Source: Bathymodiolus brooksi
Taxonomy: Eukaryota > Mollusca > Bivalvia > Mytilida > Modiolidae
NCBI GenBank assembly: GCA_963680875.1
Contig: OY804576.1
Span: 78,187,668-78,251,667 of the forward strand
Length of the DNA stretch: 64,000 nt
Reading direction: 5' to 3'
In this document: one piece after another, positions 11,640 to 22,847 of the stretch
Layout: each line of letters starts with the position of its first letter
Position numbering within the stretch: the first letter of the stretch is position 1
Position numbers and translations under genes: made by a program
Notes under the pieces: generated by a model
What the model was told of the DNA's origin: nothing
What the model saw: only the letters and a program-made list of their open reading frames with translations
The model's database searches: none

Positions 11640-12890
11640 ATAAAGGTAATAACAAAATTACCGAACTCCGAACAATCTTACAAAGGGAAAGTCAAAACTC
11701 ATAATTATATAAACAGACAAAATCAGTCAACAACCGGAAAACTGTGAAAACCGTAATGACCCTGACTTGGTACAGGCATTTCTAAAGAAATGGTGGGTTG
11801 AATCAGATTTTAAGGCGCCAAACCTCCCGCTCTCATTACGGTTCAAAGGTTCCGGCTGTCACTGTAACAGTATTTAAATACAGGAACAAAATAGGTAAAA
11901 TAGTTGTCAAAGCAGTACCATATTCGGTGACGTAAATGTCAAAAATATTTTTACGTCACACATTGACAAAAAAAAATTTTCTTGACATATTTGACTCTTT
12001 ATCTTTATACATTTTCACTATATGAAAATGCATCGCTTATAATTTTTTCTGCAGAGACGGAATATATTTCGACAAGATATTGGTATCGGAATATAAACTT
12101 TTTAAGAGATCGAATAAGGCGAATCTTTTTATAGCCCTGGTCCAGTAGCCTGTTTCTTAGATGAAGATGACGTTTCAGGAAATCAGAATAATTGCTACTG
12201 CCCCTTGCATAGCGAATCAATTGCGAGATGTAAACACCATATGCAGGAGAAGCTGGTATGTTGCTGCACATATTTGGAAAATTTATGATTTTAAAATTGA
12301 AGTCGTCCCGCTTATCATAAATTTTAGTACTGAGTTGACCACTGTCGTCAAATTCGAGGTATAAGTCCAAAAATGATGCGGACGAAGCTGTATCGGTGGT
12401 CTCTTTAACTTCCAGCTCTGGAGGATATATCAATGGAAGAAATTCTGCAAATCTAGAATTATTGATAGATAAAACGTCATCAATATACCTGTATGTGAAA
12501 TTAAAGGCTCTAGCCTCATGAATCTTCTTATCTTTTACAAGCTTTTGAAGAAACTCCGACTCATATGAGTATAAAAATAAATCGGCTAGAAGAGGGGCAC
12601 AATTCGTACCCATTGGTATGCCGACGACCTGCTGAAACAGTGTCCCTCCAAAGGAGACAAATATGTTATCGATGAGGAACTCCAGCATACTGATCACTTG
12701 TTCCTCGGAGTAGCATGTTTTACCTTTATGAATTTTGTTTGAAAAATATGTGGAATTGTAGCCTAACACAACAAATTTTGAGCCATAGTTTCTATGACTA
12801 AAAGCTTTATGAATTGTTTCTTTTAAGCGGGTTTTTAATTTGTCATGCGGTAGGGTGGTATATAGAGTTGAAAAATCAAAGGGAGTAAAT
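11640..12890 (-). mobile_element. Penelope-type retroelement, 5'-truncated copy 1
   Basis: The element reads from high to low coordinates. Its 3' end is the segment aaggtaataacaaaattacc, then gaactccgaacaatcttaca, at 11642-11684, shared with the copies at 20.5 and 54.4 kb. The 5' side stops near 12890, where similarity to the 37.3-kb copy ends abruptly in the middle of RT motif A, a typical 5' truncation. About 360 bp of non-coding 3' sequence follows the RT frame, with a ttaaggcgccaaacctcccg region shared by copies 1 to 3. Assignment to Penelope-like elements rests on the RT pattern, not on a search. Confidence 0.75.
12005..12889 (-). CDS. Reverse transcriptase, 5'-truncated, otherwise open
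   Basis: Partial RT that would copy element RNA into DNA. Visible motifs in order are the end of motif A (FDFSTLYTTLPHDKLK), motif B (GIPMGTNCAPLLADLFLYSY), the catalytic YIDD of motif C in FTYRYIDDVLSINN, then FLDLYLEF, YDKRDDFNF and PAYGVYISQLIRYAR. The frame is open from the truncation near 12889 to the stop at 12005 (C-terminus FSYSENV), about 290 residues. I see no nuclease domain in the remaining C-terminal part, which ends soon after a basic region (YKKIRLIRSLKKF). The pattern of motif B with an IPMG start, FLDL and a K/R-rich YDKRDD box recalls Penelope-like RTs (family knowledge). Lacking a start and a promoter, it is almost certainly not expressed as a functional protein. Confidence 0.75.
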   Translation of the reverse strand, partial: FTPFDFSTLYTTLPHDKLKTRLKETIHKAFSHRNYGSKFVVLGYNSTYFSNKIHKGKTCYSEEQVISMLEFLIDNIFVSFGGTLFQQVVGIPMGTNCAPLLADLFLYSYESEFLQKLVKDKKIHEARAFNFTYRYIDDVLSINNSRFAEFLPLIYPPELEVKETTDTASSASFLDLYLEFDDSGQLSTKIYDKRDDFNFKIINFPNMCSNIPASPAYGVYISQLIRYARGSSNYSDFLKRHLHLRNRLLDQGYKKIRLIRSLKKFIFRYQYLVEIYSVSAEKIISDAFSYSENV

Positions 12891-13054
12891 TATGTTATCG
12901 ATCTTTCATTGTGTTCATTGTTTAAAGTACGCTTACCAATGTTCGTCATATTTAATTTAAAGCAAGGGAAACCCATTTCAGTAACCAACGGATAGTAAGG
13001 AAGAGAAGCTGGTACTGTTAATGACGTATGCTTTGTTCATATTTTTTGTGAGAT

Positions 13055-13955
13055 AGTTTGAAAATACCAAAGGGGTCACCATAATACCAAAATCAAAGAA
13101 CAGACAATACAATGGCCAAAATAAAAATAACAAAAATATAGAACAGACAATACAATGGCCAAATTAAAAATAACAAAAAGATAGAACAGACAATACAATG
13201 GCCAAAATAAAAAATAACAAAAAGATAGAATAGACAATACAATGGCCAAAATAAAAATAACAAAAAGATAGAACAGACAATACAGTGGCCAAAATAAAAA
13301 TAACAAAAAGATAGAACAGACAATACAATGGCCAAAATAAAAATAACAAAAAGATAGAACAGACAATAGAATGGCCAAAATAAAAATAACAAAAAGATAG
13401 AACAGACAATACAATGGCCAAAATAAAAATAACAAAAAGATAGAACAGACTATGCAATGGCCAAAATAAATATAACAAAAAGATAGAACAGACAATACAA
13501 TGGCCAAAACAAAATTAACAAAAAGATAGAACAGACAATGCAATGGCCAAAATAAAAATAACAAAAAGATAGAACAGACAATAGAATGGCCAAAATAAAA
13601 ATAACAAAAAGATAGAACAGACAATACAATGGCCAAAATAAATATAACAAAAAGATAGAACAGACAAGACAATGGCCAAAATGAAAATAACAAAAAGATA
13701 GAACAGACTATACAATGGCCAAAATAGAAATAACAAAAAGATAGAACAGACAATACAATGGCCGGAATAAAAATAGCAAAAAGATAAACATAGTTCGCCA
13801 AAACACTACACAGAAAACTAAAGATTAAGCAACACGAACACCACAAAAAACTGATGATGAATGCAGGTGCTCCGAAAGGGTACGCAGATTCTGCTCCACT
13901 GTTGGCACCCGTTTGGCAAAAAATCTGATTGATAAGTCATGAATGAATAGTAGAA
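13055..13955 (+). repeat. Repeat A interrupted by internal expansion
   Basis: The 5' part (tttgaaaataccaaaggggt) lies at 13055-13110 and the 3' part (acacagaaaactaaagatta, then ggtgctccgaaagggtacgc and gataagtcatgaatgaatag) at 13805-13945. Between them is the 43-bp array, in place of the single ggccaaaag segment of normal copies. Confidence 0.85.
13093..13788 (+). repeat. 43-bp minisatellite, about 16 units
   Basis: The unit is gaacagacaatacaatggcc followed by aaaataaaaataacaaaaag and atag. The ggcc anchor recurs from 13111 to 13760 at 43 bp, with 44- and 46-bp variants among the first units. The unit is one segment of repeat A. Translations across it give stop-free stretches of low-complexity peptide on the minus strand in several frames; these are artefacts of periodicity and not proteins. 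Confidence 0.95.
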
Positions 13956-14560
13956 CTTACAAAATATCGTCAAAATAAACATAGAACATTTAAAAAAACA
14001 GCGGAAAATCCTAAGATCAAATGTTGTCAGCACGAAATGATATTTGAAAATATGTGTATGTTTAAATCATTTCACATATATCAGCTCATTACGTTTTGAA
14101 CGTATTAATTAGTGTCGCACATGGCGTACCATATATTTTTTAAACATCAAAACATCAAACAGACAAGAAATTGGTAGAATACTTCGTACATATCACTTTT
14201 TTTTCACCAAACAATAAAACAAGATATTATTATTTGTAAGTTTAATCCATCTATCATAACTGAACATCTGTAGATATCGTTAGAAATACAAATTATAACC
14301 TACTTATTAAGATTAACATATATATAATATTCTGTCCAATCTTTTCATATATACGTTTCATTAAATTGATGATATTAAAATGTATTCAGGTTGTCAGATA
14401 ATTTTACCTATATTATTTTCACGGGTTTTATATTGTGATTCTGTATATTTCATTAGCAATTCTTCTTATTTTCCTTAAACGCTTAACTGTGTGTTTTCCT
14501 GATTTTGTTTCTATAAATATGTCATTTTCTTAAACTTTCTTACTTTTCATTGTGCTTGTA
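13956..14560. other. No recognised feature
   Basis: AT-rich sequence between two copies of repeat A. I see nothing coding or repeated that I can name. Confidence 0.5.
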
Positions 14561-14565
14561 TCTAG

Positions 14566-14778
14566 ACGAACACGACGGGTGCCTCTAGTGGAAAAGGAAT
14601 CACCCCCTGTTTTTAGTGGGGTTCGTGTTACTAGATCTTTTGTTGTCTGTGTAGTGTTTTGTAGATTGCTTGTTTGTTCTTGTATCCTTTTTCTATTGGC
14701 CATTAAGTAGTTTGTCCTTTTTCAAATGACGGCTTCTGATTACCATTTTGATATCTTCAAACTCTTTTTTCATTGGTG
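14566..14778 (-). repeat. Repeat A
   Basis: Reverse-oriented copy: gaacacgacgggtgcctcta, then tttttagtggggttcgtgtt, tgtgtagtgttttgtagatt, ctattggccattaagtag and ttgatatcttcaaactcttt. A short deletion removes part of the ggagcaggaactgcttacc stretch. Confidence 0.8.
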
Positions 14779-15082
14779 TCATTTTTAAAACCCCGTAATG
14801 TAGGTATATTTACCTTTAGGGCAGAATGGTGTCATTCTGGTTAATCTTCCATTTTGTCATGTTTGAGGAGTTTTCGAGAAGTGATTGTATATATTATTTG
14901 GATGTACTCGATACAGCCTTATCTGTTACAATTGATCAGTAAAATACGCATGTCCCCTTGCCTTATCACCTTGCTATGAAGATGGAAGATTTAATACATT
15001 ACTGTTTCTTCATTCAATTCAAAACATCTTGGCCAATAAACTCGCGTTGTGTAAAAAATGCTTAGAGATAACGTGGTTAATG

Positions 15083-15340
15083 TGATCTTTATTCATTACG
15101 TTGTAATTACGTTATTCTGATATTCGGTATCCGTGAGGAATGTGCAATGTTGTTATGTATATTGATGTACTGCCAATGGTCAGCCATTGCCTTGTTTTGG
15201 TGGTGTCAGGTTGCTCTTTATTCATTACGTTGTAATTACGTCAATCTGATATTCGGTATCCGTAAGGAATATACAATGTTGTTATGTTTATTGATGTACT
15301 GCCAATGGTTAGCCATTGCTTTGCTTTGGTGGTGTCAGGT
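15083..15340 (+). repeat. 129-bp tandem duplication
   Basis: Two units beginning attcattacgttgtaattac (15091 and 15220), each containing tctgatattcggtatccgt, atgtactgccaatggt and ttggtggtgtcaggttg. They are about 90 percent identical. The open frame crossing both units gives a doubled peptide with no known domain and is taken as an artefact. Confidence 0.9.
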
Positions 15341-16064
15341 TGATTTCCAATATGAATATAATAAATCAAAACATCTTTTGAGCAAAGAAAGACTACAAAT
15401 GCCTTACAAGTTCTATGAAATACTACATTGCTTTTGTTATAACGAATATCATCAAGATCACATTTATAAATAAAAGTTGCACGCGTACTTTGGTTATTAG
15501 CAAGATCAATAAAGAATAGATAAAAATATGTTTTCTGTAAAAACACTTAAGCAAATTTAAAAAACCAAAGTTTTGCAATATAATGATTTTAGTGTATATA
15601 TGATACATAGAGTTCCATCTGTTTCTGTCGTTATGTTTGTGATTTCAAGCTCGAGGTTTGCCAGTGGAGTGGTACACCTTGTTGTTGGTTAACATATCGA
15701 CCATTACTTCTTAACCCGATGGTGTTCAATATCACAGTAAATCGCAAAACAATGGAAAACCGCGTATTAAAACTCTTAAATACAAAAAAAAATTGGTGGA
15801 CTAGTTATGGTTGATTTATTTAAATGTTAATAATTAACTTAATACTGATACATTGTCTGAAAATAATTTATTTTGTTTACTAATCTAATTTGGCTGGTGA
15901 TTCAGTGTTCCCAATTTGCAAAAATGTATTAAATTGTATATGTACATAGTTTATCACGGAAATAAGCTTGTGATCTATATATGTCTTCACTAGTAACAAA
16001 TCATATGCAAGTGCACAATAAAACAGACTTACACGATAATGTACCAGTATTAACAAGGAAACGA

Positions 16065-16068
<4 letters not shown>

Positions 16069-16112
<44 letters not shown>
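16069..16112. repeat. (TA)n microsatellite
   Basis: An uninterrupted run of about 22 TA dinucleotides. Confidence 0.98.
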
Positions 16113-16115
<3 letters not shown>

Positions 16116-16324
16116 TTTATAGGGTAAGAAGCAAAGTTTATTATTCCCAGATAACATAGAAATGGCACTAAATATTCATTATAAGATTATATTATTAAGC
16201 AGCAGCGATCTTTATGGAATTGTCGTCACATTTAATAAATGTATGTTTATGTTGTAGATGTTTTAAAAGTCCCTAGGCTATATTACCTAGCTCCTTCGAG
16301 AGCATTGTTTTATTAATTGATTGC

Positions 16325-16815
16325 TATTTAACGTCACATGAACATTAGTCCAGCTATATTCATAATGAAAACAAGTTTATAAAGATTAAATCATGTAGAT
16401 AAGCCAACGTTAGACAAAACCACAGAGAGAAGCAACAATGGAATAAGTGCGTGGTTGCTGTTTAACGCCAAAAAGAGCAATGTTTCAGATATTTCATCTT
16501 ACATTTCAGTAAAATGATGACGATGTCCGCTTTGTGCTAGGCTATCACGCTTAGTTGGATTTGTATAGTGCTCACTCACTGAAAGAGCAATGCGCCGGTA
16601 GACATGGCGCTGCACGCGGACACAGTTTTCTGATTTCGAGTCTTTGGTTTGACCTGACCGGGGAATCAAGACGTTGAGCGGACACAGTATCCTGATTTCG
16701 AGTCTTTGGTTTGACCTGACCGGGGAATCAAGACGTTGAGCGGGCACAGTATCCTGATTTCGAGAGTCTTTGGTTTGACCTGACCCGGGAATCAAGACGT
16801 TGGGATAGACCTATG
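16325..16815 (-). mobile_element. tRNA-derived SINE-1 with internal triplication
   Basis: In reverse orientation, SINE-1 features are visible: the tail motif tgctgtttaacgccaaaaag, the region cgcttagttggatttgtata and gtgctcactcactgaaagag, and the body cacagtatcctgatttcgag with tttggtttgacctgac. The body segment is present three times (cacag at 16621, 16683 and 16745, period 62 bp). Other SINE-1 copies at 18.6, 34.2 and 38.7 kb have it once. The tRNA-like head expected beyond 16800 is missing or unrecognisable. Confidence 0.7.
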
Positions 16816-17374
16816 GAAGGGTGTAAAAGCAAGACAATCGATTGAATCGCAAATTGTTGCTAGAAAAATGTCTTTTAACAAACTGTTGCACACTTAGAGC
16901 GTTCTGAATGTTATATTCCATCACCAAGAAGCGTAACACACTCTGAACCAGCATTACCCATTGTATTTTTGATCCACCCGAAAACCTACGGACATTGCGC
17001 AAAGATAACCCATACCGAATAAACTTGTACTGCTATACCGCAGGGTTTCATCTAAGGTTGATGGGTTGACCGACATTATCTTCCAGCAACTGTAAATTGC
17101 TTCTGTTTGTTTTCGTCCAAATTATACCTTGATTAAATAATTGAATAAAAATAGTTTTAAGACTAAATAAGAGTACATATGATGTTTGGCGGTGAACTTA
17201 CCGAACTGACGGGGATTTAGGATTTGAACAGTAGCTATTAATAAAAGAAGAAAGCAAAATACTCGTTTAGTAGATAATATATACACCCTATCATGCATTA
17301 TGAATGATTTATTTTTCCTGCTATTATTGCAGTGATAAATTAAAAAAAAAATCGGATATCCAAAGAAATTGGGA

Positions 17375-17500
17375 AAGCTATTCTATTCTATACTGTTTTG
17401 TTTGTCTTCGTCTTGTTTACCCATTGTTGCCTGTGTCACTGGATTGTCCATTCTTGATTACCCCTTCGGTTTTCTCTAACGTTAATATAGATTAATCATA
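17375..17500 (+). repeat. Repeat B fragment
   Basis: Contains tttgtttgtcttcgtcttgt, ttacccattgttgcctgtgt, actggattgtccattcttga and ccccttcggttttctctaac. Only the 3' half is present. Confidence 0.8.
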
Positions 17501-17529
17501 CAGTATGTTCAGTAATTGGTGTACGAATA

Positions 17530-18410
17530 AATAGTCTGACACATTTGATTTTTGTTTAATGTCTTATATTGAATGTACAAATCTGGTATTAGGTATTATG
17601 TGTCAGGGTAATTCGGATAATTACATTTACTAACCACTAATAAAGTTTTGTTGTTCTCATTTTCTACTTATATTTCTCATTTTATTGGGTATGAATTCAT
17701 AATTGGGCATATTACGAGAATAGCCTGTATCCTTAATTGAATGTTTAGCCTATCATTATACTATGTGTTGATCTGACTAATCTCCTGTGGTTTTGTTGTC
17801 CAAACAATTATAATTCTCTCTTATTGATTTTTTATGTATTCTATGGAACAATGAAGAAAAATATATATCAACAGTGGTAACGAATGTTCGATTTTTGTTT
17901 GTTTCCTAATTAAAGTCTGTCATATGTCTACACCATTAATTCATTTCCTGAAAATATTTAAAAGGTTGAATGTATATTGAACTGATGATAAACTACTTGC
18001 TTGCTTTTAAAATATATTAAGAGCAGGTGCGACCTGAGAAGCAAGCATATATATATGCTAGTCATAGGGTCAGAAGACTTTCGTTTATACGGATAAAATG
18101 CAATGTATATTTAATGTATGGACACTGAAAGGAACATGTAAATATTTTTGTTTCCAGAATTTGCTTTTTTAGATGCGAGAGCAATATTGATTTTTCTTGC
18201 GCATAGCCAAAATGGCGGATAAACTATTCTTAAATTCCGTTTCCGGTTTCGACGAAAACATTATCTTACTTAGTATTCAACTCTTTTTTCATTATATTTT
18301 TTTGATACATTTCTATCATTAAGAGCGAACTATCGCTCGCTTATGATTTTCTTGATGACGTAATTTTCAGCATGTCCGCCTCACGTACGGCTAAAACCAG
18401 ATAGTATAGG
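17530..18410. other. No recognised feature
   Basis: AT-rich, unique-looking sequence. I searched for a globin first exon ending in a phase-2 donor and found none. Confidence 0.45.
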
Positions 18411-18414
18411 GGTT

Positions 18415-18597
18415 ACGATTATTAAGTTTAACGTCACTTTCAACAATAGTTCAGTCATATCGTAGTGGTCAATTTTATTGGTACCTGGAGAAAACAACAG
18501 ACATGTCGCAAATCAGAGAGTATAAATCGCTTGTTTAATGTCAGCGGCAAACATGTCGTGCATATTGAGGACGAGAACAGATTCAACAACATCAAAA
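18415..18597 (-). repeat. SINE-2 tail and repeat C/F left part
   Basis: Positions 18415-18500 match the SINE-2 tail (gtttaacgtcactttcaaca, then atatcgtagtggtcaatttt). Positions 18505-18597 match repeat C/F in reverse (catattgaggacgagaacag, then attcaac). The continuation of C/F lies beyond the SINE-1 at 18600-18905. Confidence 0.6.
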
Positions 18598-18599
18598 TT

Positions 18600-18905
18600 A
18601 TATAACGGCATGAGTGGTGTAATGGTCAGCGTGGTCACCTGGAGTGTGGTAGATAAGGGGCTTGAGTGTCGGTTGGGTCAAGCCAAAGACTGGTTGGCTC
18701 GGAATCAAGATAATGTGACCGGGTGGGGTGACATGCCTATCCGCAGACCGTTGTTTCAGTTAACATGCACTATAAAAATCCAACTAAGCGTGTTGGTTTC
18801 GTAAAAAGCGGACCTCATCCCCATTTCATTGAAAATTAACTTGTTCTGATCATGCTATAGGTGAAAAATTGCTGAGTTGGCGTTAAAAAAACAATCACTC
18901 TCTCA
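18600..18905 (+). mobile_element. tRNA-derived SINE-1
   Basis: The head (cggcatgagtggtgtaatgg, then tcagcg) resembles a tRNA-Gly-like 5' end with an A-box-like GTGGTGTAATGG at 18614-18625. A decayed B box follows (gggcttgagtg at about 18657-18668). The body has gtcaagccaaagactggttg and caagataatgtgacc. The tail has aaaatccaactaagcgtgtt and, near the end, gctgagttggcgttaaaaaa. The sequence attata flanks both ends (18598-18604 and about 18912-18917) as a possible target duplication. No RNA gene function is likely. Confidence 0.75.
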
Positions 18906-18914
18906 CTCTAAATA

Positions 18915-19215
18915 TTATACATAAATGAGGATGGACAACTGATTTGGACTGCGACTGGGTATATGGAGAGGTAGTTGTTCGACGTGTTGCTATTAGTGGA
19001 ATTGTTGATTTTCACTGTATAAACTTTCTTTTCATAAAACGTCGAGCAAGGGATGAAGAATTAAACCTTCTGTAGCGACTACAATGTGCCTATTATCATT
19101 CGAAACCAGCAAAAGTGATCTTTAACGTGCAAAGGGGAGGAGGGCGTTGAATTATCCGAACACGTAACCCGTTGTGGTCCACTGCCAGGCTGTTAATAAC
19201 GTAGCACCCTACTCT
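18915..19215 (-). repeat. Repeat C/F right part
   Basis: Contains ggactgcgactgggtatatg, gatgaagaattaaaccttct, gtagcgactacaatgtgcct and ttcgaaaccagcaaaagtga. Matches 43010-43170. Together with 18505-18597 it is one C/F copy split by SINE-1. Confidence 0.6.
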
Positions 19216-20030
19216 CAATCGTCATCAATACCCAATTAGACAGCGTGGTTTGCTGATATGCATTTACCAGCTGCACACATTGTCATTGAAATATCCATGA
19301 AAGTGCTTCGACACAATACTAGTGTGTTCTGAATAGGATATTAGTCTTGTAAAGACTGATATACAATGATATACAATATCACTGTCATTTGTTTGAGGTA
19401 GCATATGATATAGATATACATATGTACATATTGTGATTGCATCTTGGTATCGATTATCGATGATCTATTGATCGCAGAGATTAGCCACGTGTTAAATAAA
19501 TTACATGGAGGTGGTCTTGTACTTTTATCTTATTTTCTCTTAGTTATTACTTCAGTATTAAGTAATCAAACTGGTCATACACATTCTGAAAATAAATTTA
19601 AGAAATGAAGTGTGAAATAGAAATGTTTCTGCAAAAATACCTCAGTTTATTATGACAGACAATAAAAAAACAATGTTTAACATAGCACTTGTATTTATTA
19701 AGGATATCTGGTTTTTGTCATAGACTTACTTTGACGGAAAACCATTAAATTTTTATAATAAAAAGGTGTTTTAATGCCAATATATACAATATACATCTGT
19801 TTTATATTGTTTGAAAATGTTGTGATAGGTGCTTAACAAATTTCAAATTACGTACAAATGTTTTCGTTTATTTTAATGTGTAGTATGCATAGACTACCAA
19901 TAAAAAAGTAGATATCTAATATTGCAAAGATAAATATTCAAAAGTCTTTGTTATCATCATGACAAGTACAGAGTGTTTGATATTTTTAATTATAGTCTTA
20001 TAAATGCTTAACAATTAAGCAAGACAGAAC
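19216..20030. other. No recognised feature
   Basis: AT-rich single-copy-looking sequence without convincing open frames. Confidence 0.45.
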
Positions 20031-20033
20031 AAA

Positions 20034-20100
20034 CAAAACAACAACAAAACAACAACAAACAAACAAACAAACAAACAAACAAACAAACAAACAAACAAGC
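20034..20100 (+). repeat. (CAAA)n microsatellite
   Basis: A run of caaa units (with caacaaaa variants at its start). Confidence 0.97.
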
Positions 20101-20369
20101 ATAAAATACCATTAGTTCTGGTGGATGGGTCTTTCTAAGCTTTCTTACTCGAACCCTGTGCAGGGAAATAATTTACAAACACGTTTTAGAGAACAAAATA
20201 ATTCTTTATTTGAGAACTCAAAACAATAACAAACTACTCGTTCACTGATGCTATATGTCAATTCATAATAATTCCCGGGGAAAGCCTCCTGTATAGAAAT
20301 AAGACACATTCTCTTCACTTGGAGTATATCTCTTCTAATAAGAGTGTCCGCTGCGTGTAATGGAATAAT

Positions 20370-20502
20370 TATATAATAGTTACTGATATGGAGGGCCAGT
20401 GTAAATGATATTGCCCGAGCCGGAGACGAGGGAAATATCTATTGCATGGCTCGTACCGGTAGCACCAGTCTATACACGGTTCTTGGACCGGTTTATATCA
20501 GC
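20370..20502. repeat. Foldback-element remnant with cgag loop
   Basis: Carries tgcccgagccggagacgagg, the same loop motif (cccgagccNgagNcgagg) as the palindrome centre at 8.75 kb, with short complementary sequence either side. The long arms are lost or never matched. Confidence 0.5.
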
Positions 20503-21702
20503 AAATAAGGGTAATAACAAAATTACCGAACTCCGAACAATCTTACAAAGGGAAAGTCAAAACTCATAATTATATAAACAGACAAAATCAGTCAACAACC
20601 GGAAAACTGTGAAAACCGTAATGACCCTGACTTGGTACAGGCATTTCTAAAGAAATGGTGGGTTGAATCAGATTTTAAGGCGCCAAACTTCCCGCTCTCA
20701 TTACGGTTCAAAGGTTCAGGCTGTCACTGTAACAGTATTTAAATACAGGAACAAAATAGGTAAAATAGTTGTCAAAGCAGTACCATATTCGGTGACGTAA
20801 ATGTCAAAAATATTTTTACGTCACACATTGACAAAAAAAATATCCTTGACATTTTTTACTTCTTTATCTTTATACATTTTCACTATATGAAAATGCATCG
20901 CTTATAATTTTTTCTGCAGAGACGGAATATATTTCGACAAGATCTTGGTATCGGAATATAAACATTTTAAGAGATCGAATAAGGCGAATCTTGTTATAGC
21001 CCTGGTCCAGTAGCCTGTTTCTCAGATGAAGATGACGTTTAGGAAATCAGAATAATTGCTACTGGCCCTTGCATAGCGAATCAATTGCGAGATGTAAACA
21101 CCATATGCAGGAGAAGCTGGTATATTGCTGCACATGTTTGGAAAATTTATGATTTTAAAATTGAAGTCGTCCCGCTTATCATAAATTTTAGTACTGAGTT
21201 GACCACTGTCGTCAAATTCGAGGTATAAGTCCAAAAATGATGCGGACGAAGCTGTATCGGTGGTCTCTTTAACTTCCAGCTCTGGAGGATATATCAATGG
21301 AAGAAATTCTGCAAATCTAGAATTATTGATAGATAAAACGTCATCAATATACCTGTATGTGAAATTAAAGGCTCTAGCCTCATGAATCTTCTTATCTTTT
21401 ACCAGCTTTTGAAGAACTCCGACTCATATGAGTATAAAAATAAATCGGCTAGAAGAGGGGCACAATTCGTACCCATTGGTATGCCGACGACCTGCTGAAA
21501 CAGTGTCCCTCCAAAGGAGACAAACATGTTATCGATGAGGAACTCCAGCATACTGATCACTTGTTCCTCGGAGTAGCATGTTTTACCTTTTTGAATTTTG
21601 TTTGAAAAATATGTGGAATTGTAGCCTAACACAACAAATTTTGAGCCATAGTTTCTATGACTAAAAGCTTTATGAATTGTATTTTTTAAGCGGGTTTTTA
21701 AT
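20503..21702 (-). mobile_element. Penelope-type retroelement, 5'-truncated copy 2
   Basis: Nearly identical to copy 1 from the 3' end (aagggtaataacaaaattac) to about 21702, where similarity ends shortly inside the former motif A region. The shared 3' non-coding segment lies at 20503-20870. The high identity to copies 1 and 3 points to recent insertion of all three. Confidence 0.75.
20885..21700 (-). pseudogene. Reverse transcriptase with two frameshifts
   Basis: It has the same RT as copy 1, with motif B (GIPMGTNCAPLLADLFL) and motif C (YRYIDDVLSINN) visible, but the frame is broken twice. One A is missing at about 21412-21416 (gaagaactcc against gaagaaactcc in copy 1). One C is missing at about 21040 (gacgtttagg against gacgtttcagg). 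Both are single-base losses, so the copy decayed after insertion. No start codon is present because of the 5' truncation. Confidence 0.8.
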
Positions 21703-21934
21703 CAGTCTGTATCGCGGAATAGTGAAGGTCACATGGAGAGTATTCAACCAATTAAATGCATGCTTGTTATTCTGATATTCAATAATAAAATATACAACTC
21801 GTCATTGGTACGTAGAACTACACGATTGGCTCGTGTTTAGAGAGTGGCACTATGTGACGTTGCTGGGAAAAGCATTTCCGATAATATCCACTATCTTCCC
21901 TTTGTCCTTTAAACAATGAAAATTGCATATGCTA

Positions 21935-22105
21935 GTTGCTACCCACCGATCTGACTAAGCCAAAGACTATGCACTTTTGGGATTTGCTGCTATGTACGAG
22001 ACATAAAGGAGTAAGAACAAAGACTGCTTTGCTCGGACTGTTATTTCAGTGAACTAGTAATATAAAAATATAACTAAGCATGTCTTGGTACAGCAACAAA
22101 CTGCA
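21935..22105 (+). repeat. SINE-1 remnant
   Basis: Contains accgatctgactaagccaaa and gactatgcact, then cggactgttatttcagtgaa and aatataactaagcatgtctt. These match the body and tail of SINE-1 with many changes and a lost head. Confidence 0.5.
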
Positions 22106-22246
22106 ACATTCTGAATGCGCCTAGTTTTGACATTTGCTTGAATTCGTCAATGAGGTCTGTCCACTTTTGTTTGTTACCCTGTTCATCTTGTTTTCCTCCT
22201 ACCTACGTTCTAGCATGTAGATAATAAACCATACTCATTGTTCGTC

Positions 22247-22847
22247 TTATGGAGCAGGAACTGCTAATAACCTTTCCGAAAACCATACTACTTGTTTGTC
22301 TTAAGGAGCATGAACTGCTTACCTTTCCGAAAACCATACTACTTGTTTGTCTTAGGGAGCATGAACTGCTTACCATTCCGAAAACCATACTACTTGTTTG
22401 TCTTATGGAGCTGGAACTGCTTACCATTCCAAAAACCATACTACTTGTTTTTCTTATGGAGCAGGAACTGCTTACCATTCCGAAAACCATACTACTTATT
22501 AGTCTTATGGAGCATGAACTGCTTACCATTCCGAAAACCATACTATTTATTAGTCTTATGGAGCATGAACTGCTTACCATTCCGAAAACCATACTACTTG
22601 TTTGTCTTATGGAGCAGGAACTGCTTACCATTCCGAAAAACCATACTACTTGTTTGTCTTGTGGAGCAGGAACTGCTTACCATTCCGAAAACCATACTAC
22701 TTGTTTGTCTTGTGGAGCAGGAACTGCTTACCATTCCGAAAACCATGCTACTTGTTTGTCTTTAAGAGCATGAACTGCTTACCATTGCGAAAATCATACT
22801 ACTTGCTTATCTTATGGAGCAGGAGCTGCTTACCTTTTCGGAGCACC
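22247..22847 (-). repeat. 51-bp minisatellite, about 12 units
   Basis: The unit is ggagcaggaactgcttacca, ttccgaaaaccatactactt, gtttgtcttat. The anchor gagc recurs every 51 bp (17 codons) from 22251 to 22818, with one extra A in one unit. Because 51 is divisible by three, stop-free frames run on both strands and give repetitive peptides; they are artefacts. The unit comes from the gagcaggaactgcttacc segment of repeat A and precedes the rest of that repeat directly. Confidence 0.95.

Noticed and set aside
13076..13846. 256-codon minus-strand frame resembling a membrane protein
   Set aside because: It lies on the 43-bp minisatellite of repeat A, and overlapping frames in other phases are equally open. 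It is hydrophobic because the repeat is A-rich on the other strand.
18538..18804. 88-codon frame
   Set aside because: It lies on SINE-1 and adjacent repeat C/F.
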